Origin: a virus
Virus record (IMG/VR): IMGVR_UViG_3300020442_001285
Coordinates: 1 to 36,490 of that record
Direction: 5' to 3' (one strand)
Length of the DNA: 36,490 nucleotides
Shown here: positions 6,372 through 16,600 of the stretch, piece after piece
Numbering within the stretch: the first letter of the stretch is position 1
How the letters are laid out: the number at the start of each line of letters is the position of its first letter
Position numbers and translations under genes: made by a program
Notes under the pieces: generated by a model
The model's input: the letters and a program-made list of their open reading frames with translations, nothing else
Database searches by the model: none
Told to the model about the DNA's origin: nothing

Positions 6372-8410
6372 TATTTAAACCGTGTACCAGAAACATAAGC
6401 AAGGTTTGCAGCATGATACATGATAGTAACCATGCTATGAGATTCCATTGTTCTATTACCTGTAGAAGCATCGTCAGTATATCTTACTGTTATACCTGCT
6501 CCTGCTTCAATGTTTACATCTTGACTACCATTGTTGAGAATAGTAACCAGATCTCCAGGAGAGAACACTGCGTTATCTAACGTTACTGTTACAGCACCAG
6601 ATGCTCCATCAACACTAACAACTTTTCCGAGATCACTTGCTTGTAAAGTGTAGTTAGCTTGTATTGAGGTAATTCCTAGTCTCCTAACTGGACCAATTCC
6701 ATCACTGAGTGTTCCTGAAAATTGTGCATCGCCAGTGGCAGTAATTCTAGATGTCCAACCAGCAGTTCCCGTTTGTCTGCCATGCCAAATGTCACTACTG
6801 CCACCAGCAGCGATATAAATTTGACCACCGTTAGTAACACTACATCCAGAGTTTGTTGATGTAGCACTAATGGGAGTATTGTTTGGATCTGTATTGGAAT
6901 ACGAATTATACCCGAAGGGGAAAAGTACTCCAGTATCTTTTATGATTACATTAGTTATGAGGTTACTTGGAATATTAGAATCAACTGTTTTTAATTCTAA
7001 GGTAGATGTTGATGAAGATAGAGATCCACTAATTGTCAACTCTCCTGAAACCGTAGCACCAGCTGCAGTGGTTTCAAATTTAGATGTTCCTGAATAATAT
7101 AATTTTACTGCTCCGTTATATTCACCTGAAATAAATGGATCTTCTAATCCCGTCTTACCTCTTAGAAATATTTTATCGCACTGAATTTGCAATACATCAG
7201 CAGATCCAAGATAATAAATTAAAGCTTCGTCAGTATCACCAAGTGTTACACTACTTGCACCAGTATTACCAGCAGCATCTCCAAGTGATACTCCACCAAC
7301 AGAAATTGCATTGGTTGTAGTAGAACCTCTGCTAGTAATTGTATCAAGGTTATCTGCAACAGAAGATGGGGTAATCCATTCGTAATCAGTACCATTCCAA
7401 GATAGAAGTTCTCCAGTAGAAGGAGATCCTGTTCCACCTGTAGCTTGACCTAAGATAGTACCAGGATTTACATAGTCGTAACGTGATTGTGAGTCATCCC
7501 ATTGAAGTAGTTGATTATTCGTTGGGTTTAAATCAGATCTTACATCATCTAAGTGTTGGATGCTTGGGTAAGTAGCAACGAAATTAGTGCCATCATACTG
7601 AAGGAATTCATATTGAGTCGGTGTAGTAGGAATAGATACGTCAGTGAGTCCATCTAGATTTAAAGTTCCTCCACTAACAAGACCAACCCAGGCATAATCT
7701 GTTCCATCCCAACTAAGAACATAACCTTGTGTTGGATTAGATTGATTGAGGTGACTATCAACATCAGCATTTGTGTATGCATTTTTCCATTCATAATCAC
7801 CAGTGCCAGCACCACCGCCAGTTGAATTCCAACTTAAAATTTGTCCATTATTTGCAGTTGACTGGTTGAGGTGATAGTCAACGCCGTCATGGATTACTCC
7901 ACTTAAACCACCAATACTGGCACCGCTAAAACTGATGGTGCATTGACTGAAATCAAGCGAACAAGCTTGTGCATTAATTTGACCACCAATGTCAATATCC
8001 ATGCCTTGACTGGCTGCAACCTTACCATTAACATCAACACCATATACGGCATCAGTGATGTTTGCTAGTGCTGCTGGTACAATAGGTGGAGTGTATGTAA
8101 ATGCACCCGTAGTATTATCGTAACTTAGATTGGCACTCCCAGCAGCTGCAACAGTAACAGATAGATCTCCTAGCGTAAGACCACTAGTCAGATAACCTTG
8201 CGCTCCATGATCACCCCATCCATACGCTGTATCCCAGTTACTAATACTTCCAGTAGTTATATTAGCAGCAGGAGATGCTTGGAATACGGGATCTGTTTCT
8301 GAGTTTGATGACAAACCCCCATTCCACGATACCCCGTCCCAAGTCCAGGTAATTCCTCCAGATGTAAATGTATCATTCACATTGGGATTATTTGGGAAAT
8401 TAAGTGCCAT
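6371..8410 (-). CDS. Modular tail-fibre protein, 679 residues
   Basis: The N-terminus MALNFPNNPNVNDTFTSGG and TWTWDGVSWNG is a very common marine phage fibre opening. It is followed by one ASPAANIT...NWDTAYGWGDHGAQGYL module (residues about 45-75). Next come several repeats of the L-x-D-V...G-x-(V/L)-L-x-W-(D/N)-G-T-x-(Y/F) type (GYVLSWDGTDYAW, GELLSWNGTDYEW, NQLLQWDDSQS). The C-terminal 125 residues, from RRLGITSIQANYTLQASDLG to YVSGTRFK, look like a small beta-domain that caps fibres in related phages. It is the first gene after a late promoter, with about 20 bases of predicted leader and no clear Shine-Dalgarno. Confidence 0.8.
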   Translation of the reverse strand: MALNFPNNPNVNDTFTSGGITWTWDGVSWNGGLSSNSETDPVFQASPAANITTGSISNWDTAYGWGDHGAQGYLTSGLTLGDLSVTVAAAGSANLSYDNTTGAFTYTPPIVPAALANITDAVYGVDVNGKVAASQGMDIDIGGQINAQACSLDFSQCTISFSGASIGGLSGVIHDGVDYHLNQSTANNGQILSWNSTGGGAGTGDYEWKNAYTNADVDSHLNQSNPTQGYVLSWDGTDYAWVGLVSGGTLNLDGLTDVSIPTTPTQYEFLQYDGTNFVATYPSIQHLDDVRSDLNPTNNQLLQWDDSQSRYDYVNPGTILGQATGGTGSPSTGELLSWNGTDYEWITPSSVADNLDTITSRGSTTTNAISVGGVSLGDAAGNTGASSVTLGDTDEALIYYLGSADVLQIQCDKIFLRGKTGLEDPFISGEYNGAVKLYYSGTSKFETTAAGATVSGELTISGSLSSSTSTLELKTVDSNIPSNLITNVIIKDTGVLFPFGYNSYSNTDPNNTPISATSTNSGCSVTNGGQIYIAAGGSSDIWHGRQTGTAGWTSRITATGDAQFSGTLSDGIGPVRRLGITSIQANYTLQASDLGKVVSVDGASGAVTVTLDNAVFSPGDLVTILNNGSQDVNIEAGAGITVRYTDDASTGNRTMESHSMVTIMYHAANLAYVSGTRFK

Positions 8411-8433
8411 TACTGCAAATACTATCTGATAAT

Positions 8434-9114
8434 TTATTTATTATAGTAACCTCTAGGGAACTGCAAACCTCTATTTGGTCTTCTTCCTTGTAAGAATCCC
8501 CTCTCCGCAGAATGGTCTCCAGTTGTACCCTCATCAAGTTCTTCTATATTAAAACTACTAGGGGCAGATGCTGTTCCCGTAGCTCTAGTGATACTGGAAT
8601 ACGTAACGTTTACATAATTTGTATTAGTAGTTCCAACTAGTTGATTTGTATCAAATCCTGATACTGCTCCACCAGTTAAGTGTGGCATGTTTACAAGTAC
8701 AATACCATTAACTTCTACACCAAAAACCAAATAATAACTATTATCTGTAACTGGACTTCCCGCAGCACCATGTTTTTTCCAGGAAAAACTATAAAAATCA
8801 GTTACTGGAATATCCATCCACCTAGCTGGATCTGCGTGAGGTACGGTATAAGTACCTCCAGAATGCGTAACAGTACAAGAATGATCTCCTGTATTTGCTC
8901 TAATCCATGTGCCAGTGTATATTCTAAGAGAATTAATTGATGATCTCCATGGATGACCACTGGGTAATGTGAAAGTTATCTCTGGTTCTGGGACAAGATA
9001 TGTTGATGTTAATCCATCAAATATGTTATTGTATGAATCTGTTGCAAATTCTTGCAAAAAATCGCCCGATAAATATCCAGACCAATTTGATTCGTAAAAA
9101 TTAAAATCTGCCAT
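8434..9114 (-). CDS. Putative fibre-associated protein with lectin-like module, 226 residues
   Basis: Starts MADFNFYESNWSGYLSG; the ATG overlaps the preceding stop by one base (TGATG). Residues about 29-90 read NNIFDGLTSTYLVPEPEITFTLP and continue INSLRIYTGTW. This F-(D/N)-G-x-x-x-T followed by beta strands is the recurring module also inserted into the 1095-residue adhesin, reminiscent of carbohydrate-binding sandwiches. The C-terminus is strongly basic and Gly/Arg-rich (RGFLQGRRPNRGLQFPRG), which could bind nucleic acid or an acidic partner. Glycan binding is inference. Last gene of its transcription unit; its TAA is part of the next late promoter. Confidence 0.7.
   Translation of the reverse strand: MADFNFYESNWSGYLSGDFLQEFATDSYNNIFDGLTSTYLVPEPEITFTLPSGHPWRSSINSLRIYTGTWIRANTGDHSCTVTHSGGTYTVPHADPARWMDIPVTDFYSFSWKKHGAAGSPVTDNSYYLVFGVEVNGIVLVNMPHLTGGAVSGFDTNQLVGTTNTNYVNVTYSSITRATGTASAPSSFNIEELDEGTTGDHSAERGFLQGRRPNRGLQFPRGYYNK
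8435..8442 (-). promoter_or_regulatory. Late promoter AATAAATA overlapping a stop codon
   Basis: The minus strand reads TATAATAAATAAATTATC. AATAAATA overlaps the TAA stop (8436-8434) of the 226-residue gene and sits 24 bases before the ATG of the 679-residue fibre gene at 8410. Its location at a gapped junction supports function; the first base deviates from the T4 TATAAATA but fits NATAAATA. Confidence 0.65.
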
Positions 9115-11465
9115 CAGGTAGTCCTAGCTAAGAATAGTGTTCCTGTTGTTGTGTTATTGGCAATCCCATCAAAACCAGTTTGTTGAGATTCATATGAAGC
9201 AAGAATAATTGTATATACTTCAGATGCACTAATAGTGACTGTATCTCCTGGTCTAAATGATATCAATCCAGGTGTTGTTGCGACTTGTAAAATTGCAAAA
9301 TCATCTGGCAGATAATATGGACATGGAATCATTTTCTGAGATAATGGAATAGTCTTGATTGGTTTAAACCAATCAGCATTTGAACCTATTTCTTTTCCAT
9401 TATATTTGTCATATGTACTATTCCTATAGTAAACGGAAGATGTATTTCCATCAGCTGTATTAATATTATGAGTGTAAACATCAGACATATAATTGGTACT
9501 ATTATTTCCTCTCATATATCCATAGAAAGCACTTCGTGCCTGACTTTGACTAGTAACTGGTTCTTCATTTGGAGCACTTCTGCTACTATAATAAGAATAA
9601 GTGTATCCAGGCATATAAGTTGCCATCGCAAAATCGCTACCTCCAGATGAATAGTAAGAAACAACACCACCTAAAAATACATCATCTAAATCAAAAGTAC
9701 CTGCACCATATCCATCACCTGCACAAAGAGTAAATGTTGAATTAACTTGAACAACTTCATTAATTACAGAACAAAATTGAATTACGGAAAATTTAGTATC
9801 TTGAGGAGATTGTGCTCTATAAGTTCTAATTTGTAACGGATATGATGTAGGTGTTGAGTCATTTGAAACATTCCAATAGTTAGTATTAGAATGAGTAGGA
9901 CCGTAATTACTATACTGTACATCTAATCCTTGATATCCAGAGAACGCTCCAAGATTAGTGTCTGTAGTTTCTGCTGAAGCAGTTCCTGCACGATTCATCC
10001 AATCCCATCCACTACCACAACCTATGTAAAGTTTCCAATTAGTTGACGACTCTTCTTTCAATGTAAGACAATAATATCCATATCTATATTTTTTACTAGA
10101 ATCGTTTTCTATTTTTAACACAGCAAAATTGTCATTTTTCTGGAACATAGTAGAACCAGCGCCTAGAGTGGTTGTATGAATCTCTGCTATTCCATCATAT
10201 GCATTATTAGAAGTTTCTGGTGTACGTACACCAAACCGAATATCTCCTGTGGTAGCATTAAATCCAACATCTTCACCAGGAATTGTAAATACTTCCTGAG
10301 GATTCCAACCAGATCCAACGGAATGGATTGTTACATTGCCCAATCTTCCATTGTTATATCCATGCCTCCAAATTCTCAATTTAAGTTCTGACCTACTACC
10401 AGATGCTGGAACTGTATATTTCCAGTATCCATTATACCAAGTACTGTGGTTTATAAAACCAGGAAGTAAAACAATTTCTCCTTTTGCTGTTCCAGTAGAT
10501 TCACTACAGTAAATATATTTTACTGTCCCATCTTCTCCAGGTTCATTTGTAAATGATGGATTTAATTCTGATGTGGGAACTGTAGGTTCCGCTTCGGTTT
10601 GAGGACGACTAGATGTACCCCAAGTTAAACTTGCTCCTGGAACACAACTAATGTTTGTAGTGTTGGAACGATAAGATACATTAGTTTCATTTGCTGGATA
10701 AGAACCATACGTAGGATCTTGATAAACAATTCTCTGATCGTTATTAAAACCATCTGTATTCATACAGGCAGTTAAATTTGTACTATTTCCAGGAGCATTT
10801 GCAAATTCAATAACGTCACCCATGTAGACGTTAATTGTGGGATTGATATAATCAGATGCTTGCTGTGCTTCCTGTGTCCAAACATCAATAGTTGCTGAAG
10901 TAGCAGCATTGCCATCTAAATCAATCTGCGTTCCACTATTAGCATTTGCTAGTGTTGTTGCTATTTGAAAACGATCTTTACTAGTTTTAATTACATAATA
11001 TACCGTGTCAATAGTTACAGTTGTTCCTACATTGAAAATTGTGTCTGTTTGACCTTTTGCATATCTAACTGCATCTCCTGTTTCAAATCCATGGCGTCTG
11101 TAGATAAATTCATCTGACGTTTGATCAACAAATCCTGAGTAATAAGGAGCAGTGTAATTGATGATTTTTTCAACTTTATAATCTGAACCAACTTCAGTAA
11201 CTAAGTACTTTTGAGTTAATGCCCCACCGTAATTATAATCTGGTCCTTGGTCACCACCATTAGCATGATACCAGTTTGTGTTTATCTGACCATACTGATA
11301 AAAATTATTATTTGGCGTAATACATCCTTGTGGAACACCAGTTCTTTCTGTCCCTGCATTAAGACCTAATTGAGAAAACGCTGTTTCTAAAGCATCCATG
11401 ACGTTTGCTTTGGTCCAACCTGCATTACCGTTGTTTACGTCAATGATTGATGTTGCAACTGTCAT
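9114..11465 (-). CDS. Large tail/virion structural protein, 783 residues
   Basis: Starts MTVATSIIDVNNGNAGWTKA, with a helix DALETAFSQLG next. Residues about 100-200 hold TGDAVRYAKG, TVYYVIKTSKDRFQIATT and similar strands that recur in marine phage structural proteins. Around residue 212 INVYMGDVIEFANAPG resembles a cupredoxin-like first strand, but no metal-ligand set is evident. The C-terminus has FRPGDTVTISASEVYTIILASYES. A GGAG ribosome site precedes the ATG in the short gap after the 716-residue gene. A baseplate or fibre role is likely from context; no named family is secured. Confidence 0.7.
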   Translation of the reverse strand: MTVATSIIDVNNGNAGWTKANVMDALETAFSQLGLNAGTERTGVPQGCITPNNNFYQYGQINTNWYHANGGDQGPDYNYGGALTQKYLVTEVGSDYKVEKIINYTAPYYSGFVDQTSDEFIYRRHGFETGDAVRYAKGQTDTIFNVGTTVTIDTVYYVIKTSKDRFQIATTLANANSGTQIDLDGNAATSATIDVWTQEAQQASDYINPTINVYMGDVIEFANAPGNSTNLTACMNTDGFNNDQRIVYQDPTYGSYPANETNVSYRSNTTNISCVPGASLTWGTSSRPQTEAEPTVPTSELNPSFTNEPGEDGTVKYIYCSESTGTAKGEIVLLPGFINHSTWYNGYWKYTVPASGSRSELKLRIWRHGYNNGRLGNVTIHSVGSGWNPQEVFTIPGEDVGFNATTGDIRFGVRTPETSNNAYDGIAEIHTTTLGAGSTMFQKNDNFAVLKIENDSSKKYRYGYYCLTLKEESSTNWKLYIGCGSGWDWMNRAGTASAETTDTNLGAFSGYQGLDVQYSNYGPTHSNTNYWNVSNDSTPTSYPLQIRTYRAQSPQDTKFSVIQFCSVINEVVQVNSTFTLCAGDGYGAGTFDLDDVFLGGVVSYYSSGGSDFAMATYMPGYTYSYYSSRSAPNEEPVTSQSQARSAFYGYMRGNNSTNYMSDVYTHNINTADGNTSSVYYRNSTYDKYNGKEIGSNADWFKPIKTIPLSQKMIPCPYYLPDDFAILQVATTPGLISFRPGDTVTISASEVYTIILASYESQQTGFDGIANNTTTGTLFLARTT

Positions 11466-11470
11466 GTTAA

Positions 11471-13621
11471 TTATTCTCCGATTTGTAGTGCCGTTAGAGT
11501 GACTGTAATTGGGGTAGTATTGCCACTTCTATTAGTGACGGAAAGGTAAATATTATCTGTTCTAGGATTATCGTTGTTAAATCCCATAATACCAGGAGAG
11601 GTTAGAATAGATTCTGCTCCACTGGTTCTTACTTCAGCAATAACACCGCTGCCTGGGGTAGGATCTTGTCCTTCGCTACGTGTTAAATCTGCATCTCTGG
11701 ATGCATCATCAACATATACTCTTACCCATGCTGCAGTATCAACTGTAATTTTGAATAAAGTGTAAGCTTTATACCCAGTAATATTTAGTTCTGTAGTATT
11801 ATTATCAGCAACCGAACCTGTAGTTCCAGTAAGATCTTGAATCTGTGGTACAGATGATCCGCCAGTTGCGGTTAGAACACCGTTACCATCAATAGATAAT
11901 CCAGAACCAACTTTAATACCACCAAGAGTTGTTGGTGATGCTATAGGCAATGTATAAGATCCAGTGTTAGCACTAAGAACACCATCAACGTCAATACTTA
12001 AGTTAGCACCAACCTTAATACCGCCAAGTGTTCCTGCTGCAGCAATAGGAAGTGTATATGCTGGAGGAATTGTAGGTTTATTTAAAATTTCTGCTAATCC
12101 AGATGTAGCATTCCAATCGGCATTGACTGGTTCTGTACTACCAAGAGTAATTCTATTGTTAGCACCATCCCAACTTACTGTTGTACCACCACTACCAGCA
12201 ATCTCAATCTCATCATCATTATTGTTAGCATCACGGAGAGTAAGGATGGCATTGTTACTGGTGGTGTTTGATCCTAATAGATCATAGGTAGTTCCACCTC
12301 CACCACTTACAGTGACAGTTGTATCAATTGAGTTGTTTGCATCGTTATATGTAAACGTAATTCCTGAATGAGTTCCATTAGTAAACAACTGAGCAGCAGC
12401 ATCTTGTGCATCTTCTGATGTAAAAGTACCACCAGAACCAGAAGATGGCGCTCTGAATGTAATTGTATTAGCGTCAGTTCTTTCTACTGTTAATCCATCT
12501 GCACCTGCAAATTTAATACCATCAGTATTACCATCACTATCAGTCATTACGAATAATGAATCTGCGGTGCCAACAGCAGTTTCTGCAGAGATAGAATAAG
12601 TAGTATTTGTTACATCATTATCTAATTCAATTTCATCCCCAGTTCTACTGATTGATAGTCCAGTTCCTGCAACTAAAACAAGTTGATCAGTAGTGCCACC
12701 AGAATCTTCAAGTCTGATTACTTTTCTTGCAGCATTTTCTTCAGTACTGCCACCAGTGTAATCTAGAGCATTAATTGTATATGTTAATTGACTGTTACTT
12801 AATAGAGTTGCAAAATCAGATGAAGTTACACTGTTAGTTGTTACTAACCTCTGACTGGTCCAACTGACACCGTTGGAATAGTACATGGATCCAGTATCAT
12901 CTGCATATGCAAAGAGACTTTCCGATGCTCCTACTGGAGGGAATGCCGCTACGTTAGCATGTAAGATTGATGGTGGTGTAGAACTTCCACTGCCACCTGC
13001 ACCACGTGGAGTTGCGTCTGTCCATTGAGACGAATCTCCATCTTGATAAAATATTTTTAAAACTCCAGAAGTTGAATCCCACCAAAGATCTCCATCAGTA
13101 GGACTACCTGGAGCTGCATCAGAAGTAGTTACCGAAGCACCAGCAGCTCCACCATAACCATTTGGTGATGCATCCACCCATTGGATTGAATCTGCATCTT
13201 GGTAATAAATTTTTAGAACACCATCGTCAGATTTCCACCACAAGTCTCCCACCATTGGTAAACTCGGTGCAGTATTTCCAACTGTTAGTTTTGAATATTC
13301 ACTAAGATCTACTAATGGGGGAGTGTAAGTAAAACTATAAGTGTCCCCGATTCTTGCTAATTGAAGAGAACCAGATCCTGCAGCAGGATTTTGAGTTAAA
13401 CTAATATTAGTTACATAACCATTTACTGCATGGTTACCCCAAGTAAATGCAACGTCCCAATTAGATATATTGGCTGACGTTATATTAGCAGCAGGAGATC
13501 CTACGAATATCGGATCCGCCTCAGGAGTATTCGCTAGGTTGAAGAGATCCTGAGCGATTAGGTTAATTTCTTGCCTCTGCTCTTCCAGACTAAAAGATTT
13601 GGCTACATTCCTGAGTACCAT
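11471..13621 (-). CDS. Modular tail-fibre protein with MVLRNV anchor, 716 residues
   Basis: The N-terminus MVLRNVAKSFSLEEQRQEIN, then LIAQDLFNLA, is shared with the 1221- and 517-residue fibres. It continues DPIFVGSPAANIT and NWDVAFTWGNHAVNGYV. Two copies of GDLWW-(K/D)-S...GVLKI-(Y/F)-YQD-x-DS-x-QW lie near residues 122-160 and 170-210. Two copies of TLGGIKVG-x-x-LSID-x-x-GVL lie near residues 525-585. The last 120 residues (from IQDLTGTTGSV to TVTLTALQIGE) form a predicted beta-rich tip. It follows a late promoter whose octamer overlaps the previous stop, and it lacks a clear Shine-Dalgarno. Long or side tail fibre is the likely role. Confidence 0.8.
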   Translation of the reverse strand: MVLRNVAKSFSLEEQRQEINLIAQDLFNLANTPEADPIFVGSPAANITSANISNWDVAFTWGNHAVNGYVTNISLTQNPAAGSGSLQLARIGDTYSFTYTPPLVDLSEYSKLTVGNTAPSLPMVGDLWWKSDDGVLKIYYQDADSIQWVDASPNGYGGAAGASVTTSDAAPGSPTDGDLWWDSTSGVLKIFYQDGDSSQWTDATPRGAGGSGSSTPPSILHANVAAFPPVGASESLFAYADDTGSMYYSNGVSWTSQRLVTTNSVTSSDFATLLSNSQLTYTINALDYTGGSTEENAARKVIRLEDSGGTTDQLVLVAGTGLSISRTGDEIELDNDVTNTTYSISAETAVGTADSLFVMTDSDGNTDGIKFAGADGLTVERTDANTITFRAPSSGSGGTFTSEDAQDAAAQLFTNGTHSGITFTYNDANNSIDTTVTVSGGGGTTYDLLGSNTTSNNAILTLRDANNNDDEIEIAGSGGTTVSWDGANNRITLGSTEPVNADWNATSGLAEILNKPTIPPAYTLPIAAAGTLGGIKVGANLSIDVDGVLSANTGSYTLPIASPTTLGGIKVGSGLSIDGNGVLTATGGSSVPQIQDLTGTTGSVADNNTTELNITGYKAYTLFKITVDTAAWVRVYVDDASRDADLTRSEGQDPTPGSGVIAEVRTSGAESILTSPGIMGFNNDNPRTDNIYLSVTNRSGNTTPITVTLTALQIGE

Positions 13622-13653
13622 TAGATATTATAGTTATAGAACAGACTTTTTGT

Positions 13654-13661
13654 TATTTATC
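13654..13661 (-). promoter_or_regulatory. Late promoter GATAAATA overlapping a stop codon
   Basis: The minus strand reads AGCTGATAAATAACA at the end of the 1221-residue gene. The stop TGA (13662-13660) shares its last two bases with GATAAATA, a match to the NATAAATA late consensus. The ATG of the 716-residue fibre follows at 13621, leaving a predicted leader of about 27 bases. Confidence 0.65.
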
Positions 13662-16600
13662 AGCTCTTCATGATGAATGCTAATGCGTAGTATTCTGGAA
13701 TCACATTAAATGAAGTTCCATTACCTACATTTTTAGTTGATGCAGATCCTCCTGGTTGAGTTACACCAGGACCGCCAGGACTTGTGTCTCCTCCACCATT
13801 TGAACTGGTAGTTTGTGCGCCACCTTGATCAGTAGTTCCACCAGTACCACCCGTAGTTCCACCACCACCATTTCCAGTATTTCCGCTGACAGAAATTGCT
13901 GTCCAGTGAGTATGATCACGAGTAATACCTGCAGTAGTACCACCATGAGTATGGTTTCCTACTCCAGCAGTGTAAGCATCATATTCAGAGTTACACAGCG
14001 CAATGCCACTACCCTCTCCATTATGATCAGATCCAAAACTAGATCTTGCATATAAGTGAGCATGAGCTCCTGCATTACTAGTAGTAAAAGCGTGCTCATG
14101 ATTCTGACTTTGGTAGGAACTTGTAGCACTTCCTGATCCACTAAAGGAATGATAATGCGAACCAATAGAATGAGTATGATTGCCCATTCCATGGGAGTGA
14201 TTACTAACGGTATGATCGTGAGCAGTTACGGTATGAGTATGATTACCAACACCATGAGCATGTGGATCTATATCATGTGCATGAGATGGCAAGTGAGTTT
14301 CTGATAAAGAAACGGAATTTGATCCGCCCGTAGCACCAACCTCAATACCACCAGTTCCACCAGGAGCACCATGAATTGCAGAAACCTTTGAACAAGATAT
14401 ATTGCCTGGTTGTGCTGTGCAAGTTTGATCAAACTGTATGGGACCAGGAGAGTCTGAAATAACACCAGCAATACCAGTATCTAAAGTGTTAATCTTGGCG
14501 ACAAGTTTACCACCTTGAGAATGACCAAACAGATAAACATCTCCAATAGTTTTGCTACCACCCTGAGCAGAAATATATCCATTCAAGGAATTTTTAACCC
14601 ATCCAACTGCTGCTCTTGCATAAGGTAAGTTATCTCCTATTAAGAAGTCTGATTGCTCTGTACCAACGCCAGTTAAATTAAATTGTCTATCCTGAGCAAT
14701 ATGATCTTGGGGGTATGCAACAGAGAAAATAATCTTATCTCTTACATTGAGATTTGTATAATTAGCACTTGTAGTATCAGTGCCTACAAATCTCTCAAGC
14801 ATATCCGATGCTGCTTCTCCAATAGTTGAGCTTCCACCCTGTTGTAGTGTTCCGTGGAATAAAACTACAACATCAACTTGAGATGCGGACAAACCTGTAG
14901 GAACATACAATTTACCCATAACTGGATATGATGTATTACCTATAGTATGAGTTTGCCCATTTGAAGGAGCGATAGCAAACTCTACATTTGTAATTGCATT
15001 ACTACCAGCATCTGATGAAACAGCAGTTCTAATTGCTGCCTGTAGTGTAGCATCTGTTGTAAATGCATTATGTCCTCCAGTAGCAACTGTTGTGAGAGTT
15101 GCTGTAGCATTAGAACTGATTGCCTGAACAGAAGATACATAAGCTTGCAACCATGTTGGTTGGTTACCACCACCAGTATCATCATCTAGCGCCTGGAGGA
15201 ATTCTATTGGCGCATTATGTGTGCTAGTCCAACTCTCAAGACCAATTGTCTCATATACTGATGGTCCGCTTCCATCTGAACCGACACCCATAATAAATTT
15301 TTCGGTAAGATTTGGAGTTCCGTTTGTTCCATCGCAAAGATACCAACCAGCAGGTATTGTTGAAACAGCACCACTCCACATAATGATGCCTCCCGATGGG
15401 AAAGCAGAAGCGCCATTTGCTGCAGCAGTGATTTGCCCCTGAGCGTTAATAGTTATAGTCGGAGAAGAATATTCACCAGCAGTAACACCAGTGCTCGCTA
15501 AACTAAGAGTTCCTGTACTTGTTATAGGTCCGCCAGATAATCCTGCTCCAGTATCAATTTGAGTTACTGCAGATGTTAAGAAAACACTCAAGTTTGGTGG
15601 AGTATAAGTAAAAACACCACTGCTAGCATCATAACCAAGATTTGGAGTTCCAGTAGGAGAGTTCTGAACAACAGAAATATCACCTAAAGAAATTCCTCCG
15701 TTATCGGACTGAGTAATCCAAGATGTTCCATTATATTTTAAAACGTCACCCATGTTAGGAGATGATGCACTAACATCAGAAAGATCATCTACTGCTACTG
15801 ATGTTAGATAACCTTGTGCTCCATGATCTCCCCAACTATGTGCCGCGTCCCAATTACTAATTTTAGGCGATGTAATAGTTGCAGCTGCTGATGCACTATA
15901 AATTGGATCTGTTTCTGTAAATGATGTTAGATATCCTGCTTGACTGTGATCACCCCAATTGTATGCAACAGTCCAATTAAACTTATCTCCTGCTGTTGCT
16001 TGTAAGTATGGAGAAAGATCTGGGGGAATATATCTAAATGTACCAGTTGTATTATCATAACTTAAACCACCATCTCCACTTGCAGTTAAGTTACTTCCTG
16101 CAGAAAGATCCGCAAGACCAATACCGCCGCCTCCGCCACCGCCACCGCCTCCAGTGAGGTCTGATGCAGGTGACCATGTACTACCATCCCATTTAAGAAC
16201 TTGACCTACTGCAGGGTTTGGAGCGTTTACATTTCCAATGTCACTTATGCTTGCTATAAATTCTGTGCCAGGACTCCAATTAGAACCATCCCATTTCAAT
16301 ACATTTCCTACACTAGATGTAGTTGTATCTACATCACTCAGATCATTTATACTTGATGTAATTGTCAGATAATTACTGGTATTAGGTGGCGTATAAAAGA
16401 ATGTTCCTGAGATATTATCGTAGGAAAGGTTTGGTGTTCCTGGGGATGTAACCGCGACTGAAAGGTCTGTTAAAGAAATACCACCGCCACCTGATCCACC
16501 ACCTGTGAGATCGGAAGCAGGTGCCCAATTAGTACCATTGTATTTTAGAACTTGCCCTGGAGTTGGAAATGGAGCATCAACATTTTGCAGATCTCCAATA

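Noticed and set aside
3959-7437. Alternative-frame minus-strand ORFs inside the 1095- and 679-residue genes
   Set aside because: They are shifted-frame readings of Gly- and repeat-rich coding DNA, giving Leu/Val/Met-rich products with no start signals.
10820-10870. Cupredoxin domain in the 783-residue protein
   Set aside because: Only one strand (INVYMGDVIEF) resembles it; no His/Cys/Met copper-ligand set was found downstream.
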